Origin: Diospyros lotus
Lineage: Eukaryota > Streptophyta > Magnoliopsida > Ericales > Ebenaceae
Reading direction: 5' to 3'
DNA: 64,000 nucleotides
Assembly: GCF_014633365.1 (NCBI RefSeq)
Contig: NC_068344.1
Coordinates: 4,911,327-4,975,326, forward strand
Position 1 is the first letter of the stretch. Every line of letters starts with the position of its first letter. This document shows, piece after piece, positions 37,201 to 44,566 of this stretch. Both the position numbers and the translations under genes were made by a program. The notes below the pieces were generated by a model that was not told where the DNA came from, searched no databases, and saw only the letters and a program-made list of their open reading frames with translations.

Positions 37201-40200
37201 TCAAGTAGAATCCTAAAATATATGAAGTATTAAAATACTATTTACTACTATTTCAGTGCTATTGTTCCGACACTATTGTTCCGGTTTAGTAGGGTCGACC
37301 TTGGATCGGGTCTTGATTGGTGACCGCATCATGGGGGAAGGCCCAAGCACCCCAACTTTAACAGACATCATTGGCAATCATCTTCTCCAACATGTACACA
37401 TTAGTTAACTTTCCCACCAATTTGAAGTGTTTTTCTGCCACTGAAAGGAAATAAAAACCAAAGAAAATCCTCCATTTGCTATACTAATGGGCTTGCTTAG
37501 ATGCTGAATCCAAACTTTATAGAAACTCGAGTTTTCAAACATTGGATCACAAGTAAAGTAAATGTTCCTTAAATATATGCCACCGTGGCATGCATAAGTC
37601 ATTTGTTTGACGTAAATGCATAATACCAGACCATGTTCCAAAAACCCCTCGGATGCGAAGAACGCTTATCTCTAATTTAACAGGTCAATCACTATATGTA
37701 TGAAAATGGCTTAAAACCGTGTTACTCTTAGAGGTATGTAATTAGACAGACGGCCAACTTAAACTTTTTGCTGAATTATTCCAAGGGCAATAAGTACCAA
37801 TAGGTTCACCCAAACTATTTAAGAAGCACATACGAAAGAAATTGTTTTAAAAAAATACCAAATGCTCAACGTTCATCTCCGGCACATAAATTCCCAGATA
37901 TTTTTAGTATCGATTCTCCAACCACTAATTAGGTGGAATAAAACACTTTGTATCAAGTCACCAAAAGGTGATTCTACTACTATAACATCAAAATTAGCGA
38001 GCCTGGCCACTGTGTAATGTTAGGACTGAGGGGTATTTTTGTAATAAGTAGAAGGAGAATGGAAGGCGGGAGAGGAGGTTACAACTAACTAACCTACCTA
38101 TGAATAAATAAGGGAAGAATGCAACAGAAAGGCAGTTTTTGGAATGAATACAAACTCTCTTCTTTCTCTAGTCTATTCTCTCATCTCTCCCTATCTCTTT
38201 CTTCTCTCTCCCTAAATCTTTTCTAACGGAATTTCCCAGAAATTCCGATTCATCTCCAACCCATTTAAGGGGCTGGACAAGTGGTATCAGAGCTAAGCCA
38301 TCCTCGGCGGCTTCTGGCGTGCAGTTAGAAATTGACGGAAGGTCCGACTCAGCAACAACGAAGGCATGGCGGAAGGAACACGCCTGAAACAACTGGAGCT
38401 TCGCCTGGAGAATCTTGATGGATTAATGGGCCAAACGCAAGAAGATGTGAGGGCCCAACGAAAAGACATGGCGATCCAAAGGGAGGATATGGCGATCCAG
38501 AGGGAAGATTTAGCTGCCATCAAAGATAGTATACGGGAGCTGGAAAAGGGCCAAGAACGGGCCGACTTTTATGGGCAGAAGATAGATCGCATGTTTGCGA
38601 TCATATCGACATGGCCACAATTCCGATCGCAAGAAGAGTCGGTTCCAAGAATGGAGACAGACGTAAGAGGCGATGGAATATTACCGAGACCAGGAGGCAC
38701 GGAGGAAAGGTATGCATGCGAACGTGAAAACCATGGCAGGAATTCCGAGTCAAGAATTGACGGGGGACACCCGCCAACGCCAAGATTGGAAATTCTGATC
38801 TTCGATGGATCAAAACCACGTTGATGGGTACGACGGTGCGAAAGATTCTTTGAATTGTATCGGATAGGAGAAGAACAAAGAGTGACGATGGTAGCGGCCT
38901 ACCTGGATGATACCGCGGATGCATGGTATCAAACTTGGAGGCAATCAGAAGGGGATGGGTGACATGGACCAAATTTTCCAACGAACTGTGTGGTCGTTTT
39001 GGCGAACGGAATTTGGCGGACACGGTGGAAGAATTTAACAAACTGAAACAGCAAGGATCGGTCGAAGATTATTTGAGGCGGTTTGAGGAATTAAAGGCGT
39101 TGATAGGAGCAGCTCATCCGAGCTTGCCCAAGTCATACTTCGTATCGAGTTTCATCAGCGGACTCAGAGACGATTTAAGATCCGTAGTAAAGATGCTAGG
39201 GCCAGTGTCGGTAAGACAAGCAGCAGAGAAAGCACGTCTCCAAGAAGTAACATGGGAGGCAGTATTCAAGAAGAATAGGCCATGGCCGCAAGAAGGGTCG
39301 GCCGTCAACAGAGGGGGAATTTCTTTCGGAGGAAGCAATTTCAAACCAAGCATGGGAGGAACAAACCAAGGAGGCGTTAAGAATGGAAATGGAATAGGAA
39401 CAAACAAGAATACGACAATGGAGCAGAAGCGCCAATTAGGCCTATGCTTCAAATGTGGGGAAAAATATGGACCTGGCCACCAATGTAAGAGATTGATGTT
39501 AAAAATGGAAGCCTTCGATGATGAAGAGGCAGAAGAAGATACAAAAGAAGAGCTGCAGATTGAGGAAGAACAAGAGGATGATGGAGGACGAATCTCTTTT
39601 CACGCGTTGAAAGGGGGCCCTACAAGGAAGATCATACAAGTTAAAAGGCAGGTAGGAAAACGAAGACTAACGGTGCTGATTGATAGTGGAAGCACCCATA
39701 GTTTTGTGAATAAGAAAACAGCCCAAGATCTCAAGTGTGAAATGACCAGAACCAACCCACTATTAGTAACTGTCGCCAATGGGGACAGAATGTACAGCAA
39801 CCATAAATGTTCGAATTTTAAGTGGGTAATGCAAGGAGTAGAATTTGTGGCAAACTTAAGAGTCTTGGAGTTAGGGGGATGTGATATTGTATTGGGGGTT
39901 GACTGGATGAAGAATGTAAGTCCTCTAACATTTGATTTTAAGAAGCTGGAGGTGACAGTGGACGTTGAAGGCCAAAAGCTGACACTGATGGGAAGCCTAG
40001 ATCAAGGGGAATGTAAACTAATATCGGGAAGGAGGTTACACAAGTTAATGAACCGAAAAAGGGAGCAGATTGCAGAATTATACTCTATTCAGGCAATGGA
40101 GTATGAGGAGGAAGAAGATGACAGTCCACAGTCCAGGGGAACAGCAACAGCTACACTGCAACTTCTTCAAAAGGTAAACACTAATGATCCCTTGCACTTA

Positions 40201-43200
40201 TTATTGCATGAATTCCAGGATCTCTTCCAAGAACCGACTACCCTACCACCCCAAAGACCTTTAGACCATGCTATCCATCTTAAACCCAACATAGAACCTG
40301 TAAACATTCGTTCCTACCGATATAACCCTATCCAGAAAACTGAAATCGAAAAACAAGTAAAGGACATGCTAAACAATTCTATCATACAACCCAGCCAAAG
40401 TCCCTTCGCCTCTCCAGTCCTCCTTGTCAAGAAAAAAGATGGCACTTGGAGATTTTGTATAGACTATAGACAGCTCAATTCCCTTACCATAAAGAATAAA
40501 TTTCATATTCCTATCATTGAGGATTTATTAGATGAGCTCAATGGTGCTGCCATTTTTTTCTAAATTAGACCTAAGAGCTAGTTATCACCAAATTAGAATG
40601 AGACCCATTGATATTCCTAAAACGGCTTTTCGAACACACCAAGGGCTTTATGAATTCACTGTCATGCCCTTCGAATTAACCAATGCACCAGCCACATTTC
40701 AAGCATTGATGAACCAGATTTTCAGTCCCTACCTTCGCAAATTTATACTTGTTTTCTTCGACGACATTCTTGTTTACAGCCCATCCCTACAAACTCATCT
40801 ATCCCACCTCAGAACCACTTTTGAGATCCTGCGAGTTCATCAATTATATGTCAAGATGTCTAAGTGTACATTTGCTCAAGAAGGGGTGGAGTATCTAGGC
40901 CATGTCATTTCAGCTAAAGGAGTGAGTACAGATCCAAAAAAAATAGAAGCAATGGTGAATTGGCCGAGACCTAAGAATGTGAAGGAGTTGAGGGGTTTCT
41001 TAGGCTTGACTGGATATTATCGGAAATTTATCAAAGACTATGGATTGATTAGTCAGCCTTTAACAGAGCTGTTGCGGAAGGACAGTTTTCATTGGAATCC
41101 TAAAGCTGAAGCAGCCTTCGGAATTCTTAAACAAGCCATGACTCAAGCCCCTGTTTTAGCTCTCCCAGATTTTTCAAAACAATTTGTGGTTGAAACAGAT
41201 GCTTGTGATTATGGGGTGGGAGCAGTTCTCATGCAAGAAGGGAAACCTTTAGCCTACATAAGCCAAGGGCTAGCCCCCAAACATCTAGGCTTGAGTGTGT
41301 ATGATAAAGAATTGATAGCAGTATTAGTAGCAGTGGAGAAATGGCATCATTATTTAGAGAATAATCAGTTTGTGATTAAAACGGACCACGAAAGCCTTCA
41401 ATTTCTACTCCAACAGCGATTACACACTCATTTACAGCGAAAAGGCGTTTTTAGACTATTGGGATTGGATTATACAATTCAATATAGAAGAGCAAAGGAG
41501 AATTTAGTGGCAGATGCGCTGTCCAAAAAAGAGGAAAAAGGAATTTACCAAGCTATATCAACTGTCACTCCTGAATGGGTGAAAGAGGTGGTGAGAAGCT
41601 ACGACCAGACACCTTAGTTGCAAACATTGTTACAGCAGTTAGCGATAACACCTAATGCACAGCAGAATTATACCATGGTTGGGGGACTCATCAGGTTCAA
41701 AGGCGCATTGTTATAGGGGAGGATGACCAGCTGAAGTTACAAATTCTGAAGGCTATGCACGGATCAGCAGTGGGTGGACATTCAAGGATAAGAGCCACTT
41801 ATTATGGGGTGAGGCAATTTTTCTATTGGCCAGGATTAAAGAAAACAGTGGTGAAATATGTGTTGGAATGTGATATATGTCAAAGATGCAAGCATGAAAC
41901 AGTGGCCTTACCAAGTTTATTACAGCCACTACCAATTCCAAATCAAGCATGGGAGGATGTCTCAATGGATTTCATAGAAGGCTTACCAAAATCGGAGGGA
42001 AAAGATACAATTTTGGTGATTGTGGATCGCTTAACTAAATTTGCTCGTTTCATGAGTTTGACACATCCATTTACAGCTCCGGAGATGGCCAGATTATTGT
42101 TGGATTCAGTGTTTAAAATTCATGAAATTCCCAAGACTATTGTGTCCGATAGAGACAAGATCTTCACCAGTAAATTTTGGCAAGAATTATTCAAGAATTT
42201 GGGGGTGGGTTTACACTTATCTACAGCCTATCATCCAGAAACAGATGGACAAACAGAGAGAGTAAATCAATGTCTAGAAGCCTACATTCGCTGTATGTGC
42301 TTTGCTAGGCCTAAAAGTTGGCACCGCTGGCTATCACTTGCTCAATGGTGGTACAATTCTACATATCATACAGCCATTAAACGGACCCCTTTTGAAGCTG
42401 TGTTTGGGTACTGTCCACCGTTACTTCCTACCATTTCCAGTTCCACTGCTACAATGGCGGATGTGGAACAATATTTCCAAAAAAAGAGAGAAGTATTATT
42501 GAAACTTAAAAGAGAATTGGCGACAGCCAGGAACAAGATGGTACACTATGCAAACAAAAACAAAAGTGAGCAGCAATTCAATGTGGGGGATGCAGTGTTT
42601 TTAAAGTTTAAACGATTTTTACAGCCTACTTTTACTAAAGGTACAGTCTCCAAATTCAGCCCCGAATATTTTGGGCCTTATACAGTCATGGAAAAGATAG
42701 GAGAGGTGGCCTATCGGTTGCAGCTACCAGAAAACGTGAGGATTCATCCGGTATTTCATGTATCGTTATTAAAGAAGTCTAGAGAAGGAACAACAACCAG
42801 TGAAGCTTCACTGCCACCACCAGATGAAGAATTATCAACTGTTGTCTTACCAAGGATGGAAGAGGAATCAGAGGAGCCCATTGAACCTCGAGCAATCGTA
42901 GACAAAAGGGTGATCTATAGAGGAGCTGCCCCTATTACGCAAGTGTTGATCCGATGGTCCCATCTACCAGCCAACTTGGGAATACCTGCCAGACATATTG
43001 ACAAGATTTCCCCATGCTATCAGTTTGCTCTAAATTCTTGAGGACAAGAATTATTTTATCGGGGGGGGGGGGGGAATTGTTAGGACTGAGGGGTATTTTT
43101 GTAATAAGTAGAAGGAGAATGGAAGGCGGGAGAGGAGGTTACAACTAACTAACCTACCTATGAATAAATAAGGGAAGAATGCAACAGAAAGGCAGTTTTT

Positions 43201-44143
43201 GGAATGAATACAAACTCTCTTCTTTCTCTAGTCTATTCTCTCATCTCTCCCTATCTCTTTCTTCTCTCTCTCTAAATCTTTTCTAACGGAATTTCCCAGA
43301 AATTCCGATTCATCTCCAGCCCATTTAAGGGGCTGGACATGTAAGTCTAACATTGTAAATAATAATAATAAAATTACCTATCAAATAATAATAGTAATAA
43401 TAACGACGATAAATAAAATTACTTATCAAGATTAAAAACAGAAAAGCAGAATCGTGTCCGTTCTGAAAGAAAAGAGCAATAATCTCAGAAAGGCCTGAAA
43501 CTATATTAGAAAAATAATAGAATTGATTCTCCACATTGTGGGCCCCTACAATTCAGGAACCAAGTTCTTATTGTCCCCAACCAAATAGATTACCTGAACA
43601 AACAATAAAGAATAAAAGCTTTTATAAAAAAACATAAATAGATTATCTGAATGCAATTAGCCTTCTTTAATGCCTTCCGGCATTTTTACCGTCCTTCCAA
43701 ATCACTCTACTGATAGCAAGAAAGAGGGAGAGAAAGGTGAAGCAAATGTAGCTGAATTTCACGAATAATAGCAAATTGCCTCACAAAGCGCAGCAGAATT
43801 TACAAGAAAGAGGCCGTCAATGATTGTGGCTAGCACTCACAAGTCACGAGCGCACGACGTAAGCAACAAAATAAATTTACAAATCAGTACAAAACCAACT
43901 TCGAACTAAACAAAACAGCAATACAAGAGAGAGAGATAGGAACTAACGGCGGCAGCGAAGAACGTCTTGTCACCGATCTCGGACAGCACGGTCATGGCGA
44001 GCGACTTCGTGAAGCCCTAATCACCAGAAAGCCCGCCATTATAGCCCACTCGATCCAAATCACACGCACACGCACAGAAAAGAAACACAGTAATTGTGGA
44101 GAGTTAAAAGGACGTATACTTGAGCAACAGAGAGGCCGCTCAT
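6126..44143 (-). CDS. GDT1-like: GDT1-like (UPF0016/TMEM165 family) Mn2+/Ca2+ transporter, 12 coding exons
   Basis: Exons by translation: 44120-44143, 43948-44016, 36320-36379, 36164-36211, 19439-19527, 19290-19326, 19161-19208, 7134-7202, 6998-7042, 6838-6899, 6286-6358, 6126-6197. They total 696 nt (231 codons plus TAA), all with GT..AG borders and matching phase. Two copies of the family signature E-x-G-D-[KR]-[TS] are present: residues 21-26 (EIGDKT) and 157-162 (EWGDKS), the paired acidic motifs thought to bind the transported cation. Hydrophobic segments lie on both sides of a charged central loop (about 93-135, [12 protein letters not shown]). The short MSGLSVAQ start, with no transit peptide, and the 231-residue length fit Arabidopsis GDT1-like proteins 4/5 (PML4/PML5, endomembrane) rather than chloroplast PAM71/CMT1. 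Introns 2, 4 and 7 are 7.6, 16.6 and 12.0 kb and full of transposons. Expression cannot be judged from sequence. Confidence 0.93.
7203..7894. other. Intron 7 of the GDT1-like gene, transposon-free part
   Basis: Intron sequence between exon 8 and the copia target site. No coding homology was recognised; the 72-codon minus frame at 7482-7700 has no visible family motif. The segment ends at the target duplication AATGT (7895-7899). Confidence 0.5.
7900..8106 (+). repeat. Copia-1 5' LTR
   Basis: Starts TGTTGAGAATTC and ends ATCATTTTTTA (the expected terminal CA is mutated to TA). TATA-like GGTATAAATACTT lies near 8000-8012. It aligns along its length with 18459-18663. Confidence 0.9.
10267..10587 (-). 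mobile_element. Solo LTR nested in Copia-1 pol
   Basis: A 321-bp insertion in the integrase region (between MKDLSQH-like and [12 protein letters not shown] codons), flanked by the 5-bp duplication GGATT (10262-10266 and 10588-10592). The plus sequence starts TGTCACAAC and ends GGTCATGATA (terminal CA changed to TA). A TATA-like GCTCTATAAAGC on the minus strand (about 10469-10480) sets the orientation. No internal region remains, so it is a product of LTR-LTR recombination. Confidence 0.75.
12795..13217 (+). repeat. Gypsy-1 5' LTR (423 bp)
   Basis: It carries an extra block, about 12837-12990, absent from the 3' LTR, and a pyrimidine-rich segment (13080-13150) typical of LTR R-U5 regions. It ends GGGCAGTGACA. 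Confidence 0.9.
13262..17928 (+). pseudogene. Gypsy-1 gag-pol, degenerate
   Basis: Gag starts near 13262 ([11 protein letters not shown]) and continues in shifted frames through [19 protein letters not shown] (13797-13853) to the zinc knuckle [14 protein letters not shown] (about 14372-14413). Protease shows [13 protein letters not shown] (about 14600-14640). RT is split: [22 protein letters not shown] (about 15373-15440), then FNDILVYSP (15679-15705, F[FN]DD changed). RNase H is at 16059-16265 ([17 protein letters not shown]), integrase at 16432-17226 ([31 protein letters not shown]), and a chromodomain-like end at 17563-17928. Many stops and frameshifts; inactive. Confidence 0.88.
17960..18225 (+). 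repeat. Gypsy-1 3' LTR, internally deleted (266 bp)
   Basis: It matches the ends of the 5' LTR, but CTTTAT is joined directly to CTGCTGCATCCG, removing about 157 bp. Confidence 0.9.
18459..18663 (+). repeat. Copia-1 3' LTR
   Basis: TGTTGACAATTC to ATCATTTTTCA, followed by the target duplication AATGT. It keeps the canonical terminal CA lost in the 5' copy. Confidence 0.9.
18669..19160. other. Intron 7 remainder of the GDT1-like gene
   Basis: Non-coding intron DNA from the copia target site to the exon 7 donor (GTAACA, reading minus). No further insertions recognised. Confidence 0.5.
19161..19527 (-). CDS. GDT1-like: GDT1-like exons 7, 6 and 5 (central loop)
   Basis: Exon 5 (19439-19527) reads [18 protein letters not shown] and continues [11 protein letters not shown], a conserved family segment. 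Exon 6 (19290-19326) encodes the acidic loop [12 protein letters not shown]. Exon 7 (19161-19208) encodes [16 protein letters not shown]. Introns 5 and 6 are 112 and 81 bp. The exon 5/6 junction splits a glycine codon (GG|G). Confidence 0.92.
19700..19860 (+). mobile_element. RTE-type LINE remnant, left part (split by Copia-2)
   Basis: Translation includes [20 protein letters not shown], then IKDTMLN, the conserved C-terminal block of plant RTE LINEs. It breaks at the Copia-2 target site (AATAC, 19856-19860) and continues in frame at 24668 ([11 protein letters not shown]), showing that the LINE was there first. Antisense to the host gene. Confidence 0.65.
19861..20006 (-). repeat. Copia-2 3' LTR
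   Basis: In plus reading it starts TATGAAGCTTAGG (mutated from TGTGAAG) and ends ACTCAACA. It aligns base for base with 24517-24662. Confidence 0.9.
20014..22685 (-). pseudogene. Copia-2 gag-pol, integrase missing
   Basis: On the minus strand gag opens at 22685 ([12 protein letters not shown]...[19 protein letters not shown]). It includes the CCHC knuckle [11 protein letters not shown] near 21920-21955. A protease fragment [13 protein letters not shown] follows (about 21655-21697). The next recognised block is the RT N-terminus, [12 protein letters not shown] (about 21490-21525), so the end of PR and all of integrase are gone. RT has [12 protein letters not shown] (about 20940-20975). RNase H has YSDADWVG and [11 protein letters not shown], and the protein ends [13 protein letters not shown] at 20014. 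At least three stops break the frame. Confidence 0.88.
23061..24302. mobile_element. Non-autonomous hAT-type element with GGCGC-rich ends
   Basis: A 1242-bp insertion in the Copia-2 leader with terminal inverted repeats CATAGTTCTGAAAGGCGC (left) and CATAGTTATTAAAGGCGC (right, reverse complement). It is flanked by perfect 8-bp duplications GCGTGATC (23053-23060 and 24303-24310). Eight-bp duplications are the hallmark of the hAT superfamily. About 100 bp at the left and 190 bp at the right are dense in GGCGC/GCGCC words with many palindromes; the centre is AT-rich. No transposase is present: the longest frames (90 codons or fewer) show no hAT motif. Confidence 0.88.
24517..24662 (-). repeat. 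Copia-2 5' LTR
   Basis: In plus reading it starts TGTGAAGCTTAGG and ends ACTCAACA. The adjoining TGATACCA (plus) is the reverse complement of the primer-binding site. Confidence 0.9.
24663..24905 (+). mobile_element. RTE-type LINE remnant, right part and 3' end
   Basis: This continues the LINE frame ([17 protein letters not shown]) after Copia-2. It is followed by decayed R.RKTW-like and P.IW-like segments and a tail, CATGTAACCAACCTCACC then AAGGCTTGATATGTCGTTGT, that corresponds to the CATGTAGCCGA..CCC..GGGATAAGGCTTG(TTG)n-like 3' end seen at 45715-45770. Heavily mutated. Confidence 0.6.
24911..25352. other. Intron 4 sequence, no feature seen
   Basis: AT-rich intron DNA between the LINE tail and the Gypsy-2 target site. 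The 71-codon plus frame (25087-25302) has no recognisable motif. Confidence 0.4.
25358..25708 (-). repeat. Gypsy-2 3' LTR
   Basis: In plus reading TGTCAGATCCTCG...GGCTGTGACA. It includes a purine-rich GGGAAAAGAGAG block and a minus-strand TATA-like TTATAAATAAAG (about 25540-25551). Confidence 0.9.
28242..28286. repeat. (CT)n microsatellite in the hAT leader
   Basis: About 22 CT dinucleotides upstream of the transposase ATG, just 3' of a TATA-like sequence; probably in the 5' untranslated leader. Confidence 0.9.
28468..30492 (+). CDS. hAT-family transposase (BED zinc finger, dimerisation domain)
   Basis: The frame is open from 28390, but the ATG at 28468 ([18 protein letters not shown]) is the sensible start: the upstream 26 codons are an A/T-rich, Tyr/Ile-rich leader. 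That gives 674 residues without a stop, within the usual size of hAT transposases. A BED-type finger lies at residues 57-83 (CNYC ... HLQTKH: C57, C60, H78, H83). A catalytic-core-like region follows, with SDIWSD, then ISFDNASAN and [11 protein letters not shown] (typical hAT RNase H-like core with conserved Asp). Near the C-terminus is the hAT dimerisation region ([14 protein letters not shown] ... SAVEQTF-like [14 protein letters not shown], then [10 protein letters not shown]). It ends in an acidic/Ser-rich tail, SDSNEDA. No introns or disabling mutation seen, so activity is possible but untested. Confidence 0.93.
   Translation: MASEGRNFENVEFETQNFQTQESETQQKGGGKISTSDIFNIHFKKTPKGDGKFDVSCNYCNQVYKFKQGGGYGTFARHLQTKHPLKVGLSRDQTQISGFATSSNSPQLFHYNEANCRSGLAEMVAIDHLSFSFGEKLGFTRFCQNFVNPSFKSIPRNTLKRNLLKLFKNSKIELITYFQNNNINVSICSDIWSDHWQTHSYMGITCHWVDENYVLQKRIFAYRCFNESHNAENICRLIQQILQEYRLVNRIFSISFDNASANTASINELKRICQPNFGGRFFHVRCACHVLNLCVQDGIKSLNSYLDPIRNVISYIWVHPRTAKAWAHFCTSNGQTPKRFSKDVPTRWNSTFKLLNQSFEYKDLLCSFAANYIPQYPIFPTMWNVCSSILNILRIFNDATHTLSSVYKPTSHQFLIEAMNVAGVLMEGINVEEICHAVLEMREKWLRYYQFIPEIFLVTMVFDPRCKFDGLIECLSNYYSLLGLENNEEIDVNIIISKVRTLCNQLYEAYVIAPSSEESFPSMASHSSSSQPMKWGHKFLDQRRKKPRSSSHSELETYLTTVFEFGDDTGLNFEILEWWKRHKETFPTLAIITSQLLAVPASTVAVEQTFSSGGNILDERRSRLAPESLEAQVCLDDWERANMRRQEELIHSSSSDEWVNDGSTTATSDSNEDA
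33645..33997 (-). repeat. Gypsy-2 5' LTR
   Basis: In plus reading TGTCAGATCCTCA...GGCTGTGACA, followed by the ATGAA duplication and, on the inner side, the primer-binding site. Confidence 0.9.
34003..34621. other. Intron 4 sequence, no feature seen
   Basis: AT-rich non-coding DNA between Gypsy-2 and the solo LTR. Only short chance frames. Confidence 0.4.
34627..34944 (-). mobile_element. Solo LTR in intron 4
   Basis: A 318-bp TGTGAGTC..ATCATGACA segment flanked by TGATG duplications (34622-34626 and 34945-34949). A minus-strand TATA box TATATAAGG (34811-34819) sets the orientation. It includes a (GA)n tract (about 34719-34740) and 'ctctac' repeats near 34917-34934. No internal sequence. Confidence 0.8.
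35124..35394. repeat. Three-unit degenerate tandem repeat in intron 4
   Basis: Three units of about 90-105 bp each contain CAACTGG.ACTA..TTTTGGAACAGGGAACT and then GCCAA.GAA..TTGAGAACATT..GACAA. The last unit is truncated. Copies differ by substitutions and short indels. Function unknown. Confidence 0.75.
35400..36163. other. Intron 4 proximal end, no feature seen
   Basis: Non-coding, ending at the exon 4 donor (GTAAGTTGG, reading minus). Confidence 0.45.
36164..36379 (-). CDS. GDT1-like: GDT1-like exons 4 and 3
   Basis: Exon 3 (36320-36379) encodes [20 protein letters not shown] and exon 4 (36164-36211) encodes [16 protein letters not shown], the conserved segment after the first signature motif. 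Both are in phase 0; the 108-bp intron 3 lies between them. Confidence 0.92.
36380..38012. other. Intron 2 sequence with a possible LTR remnant
   Basis: Non-coding intron DNA. The part 36830-37363 could be an old minus-strand LTR: TGTTAAAGTTGGGG at 37363 reading down, and a TATA-like CACTATAAATATACC (about 37020-37034). No target duplication or second copy was found. A short repeat (AATCCTAA/AATAGAATCC) fills 37085-37210. Confidence 0.35.
38018..38279 (+). repeat. Gypsy-3 5' LTR
   Basis: TGTTAGGACTGAGG..GGGGCTGGACA, with pyrimidine-rich R/U5 sequence around 38160-38215. Confidence 0.93.
38366..43041 (+). pseudogene. Gypsy-3 gag-pol with five visible lesions
   Basis: Gag begins [20 protein letters not shown] (38366), with a coiled-coil-like region ([16 protein letters not shown]). 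The zinc knuckle [14 protein letters not shown] is near 39448-39489 and protease [12 protein letters not shown] near 39673-39708. RT has [12 protein letters not shown] (about 40447-40482) and [10 protein letters not shown] (about 40750-40779). RNase H has [18 protein letters not shown] (about 41188-41241). Integrase has [28 protein letters not shown] and [13 protein letters not shown] (41755-42280). A chromodomain-like end (42880-43000) follows. Lesions: TGA at 38822-38824 in an RWWVR-type motif, a frameshift near 38940, an extra T in the homopolymer at about 40553-40560, TAG at 41615-41617, and a 1-nt loss near 41702. Not translatable as one polyprotein as written. Confidence 0.9.
43078..43339 (+). 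repeat. Gypsy-3 3' LTR
   Basis: Same length as the 5' LTR. Differences seen: CTCTCCCTA versus CTCTCTCTA and CTCCAACCC versus CTCCAGCCC. Confidence 0.93.
43345..43947. other. Intron 2 distal end, no feature seen
   Basis: AT-rich intron DNA between Gypsy-3 and the exon 2 donor, with an ATT/AAT-rich microsatellite-like stretch (43355-43410). Confidence 0.45.
43948..44143 (-). CDS. GDT1-like: GDT1-like exons 2 and 1 (N-terminus)
   Basis: Exon 1 (44120-44143) encodes MSGLSVAQ. Exon 2 (43948-44016) encodes [20 protein letters not shown] and AAA, containing the first signature motif. The ATG at 44143 is chosen because it is the first in-frame ATG and gives the short N-terminus of the endomembrane subgroup. 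Intron 1 is 103 bp. Confidence 0.92.
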
Positions 44144-44247
44144 GGTTGCTGCAGAGGAGAACGAAGCGGCGGCCTAGGGTTTTGGCAGCGAGAGATCGGA
44201 AGAAGACGGACTGCAAGTCAGACTGCACAATGGCTACAGTCACACAC

Positions 44248-44257
44248 ATATATATAT
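44248..44257 (-). promoter_or_regulatory. Candidate TATA box of the GDT1-like gene
   Basis: An alternating TATATATATG lies about 105-115 nt upstream of the ATG, which would give a leader of roughly 75 nt. Position and sequence are suitable, but an alternating TA tract occurs by chance in AT-rich DNA. Confidence 0.4.
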
Positions 44258-44566
44258 GCATTCATGTGCTTTCTGATCTCTGACCCGGTGGCCTATGGGT
44301 TCGAAAGTCTCCCAAATGAGCTTCGGTGGCGACGAGAATATAGCGATAAAAAAATAATACGATGGGGGAATAATATAACGGGATAATGTGACTTCAGGCC
44401 AAAATGGATGATTGATTTTGACTTTGAGTCGTTACGCTTTTAATGTTTTAAATTAATTAGGAATAAATGGTAATAGTTATTTTTGAGTTTTGATATAATT
44501 ATAATTTAAAATTATTGTTCACTATTTTATAAATAGTAATAACCTCTTTTATTGTAAAAATAAAAA

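Larger units (their letters stand above)
38018..43339 (+). mobile_element. Ty3/gypsy (chromovirus-like) retrotransposon 'Gypsy-3', young
   Basis: Two 262-bp LTRs (38018-38279 and 43078-43339) that differ at two positions by eye, flanked by TGTAA duplications (38013-38017 and 43340-43344). The primer-binding site TGGTATCAGAGC starts at 38282. The 3' LTR follows a run of 14 G (43061-43074) acting as part of the polypurine tract. Total 5322 bp with gag-PR-RT-RNaseH-IN-chromodomain order. It lies in intron 2 of the GDT1-like gene, antisense to it. LTR identity of about 99% makes it the most recent datable LTR-element insertion in the window. Confidence 0.95.

Noticed and set aside
36830..37363. 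A solo LTR in intron 2
   Set aside because: TATA-like sequence and a TGTT start are present, but no target duplication, clear second end or second copy; left as a possible remnant.
43992..44386. Unspliced frames of about 88 codons on both strands across exons 1 and 2
   Set aside because: They read through intron 1 of the GDT1-like gene in wrong phase; spliced exons explain the coding signal.
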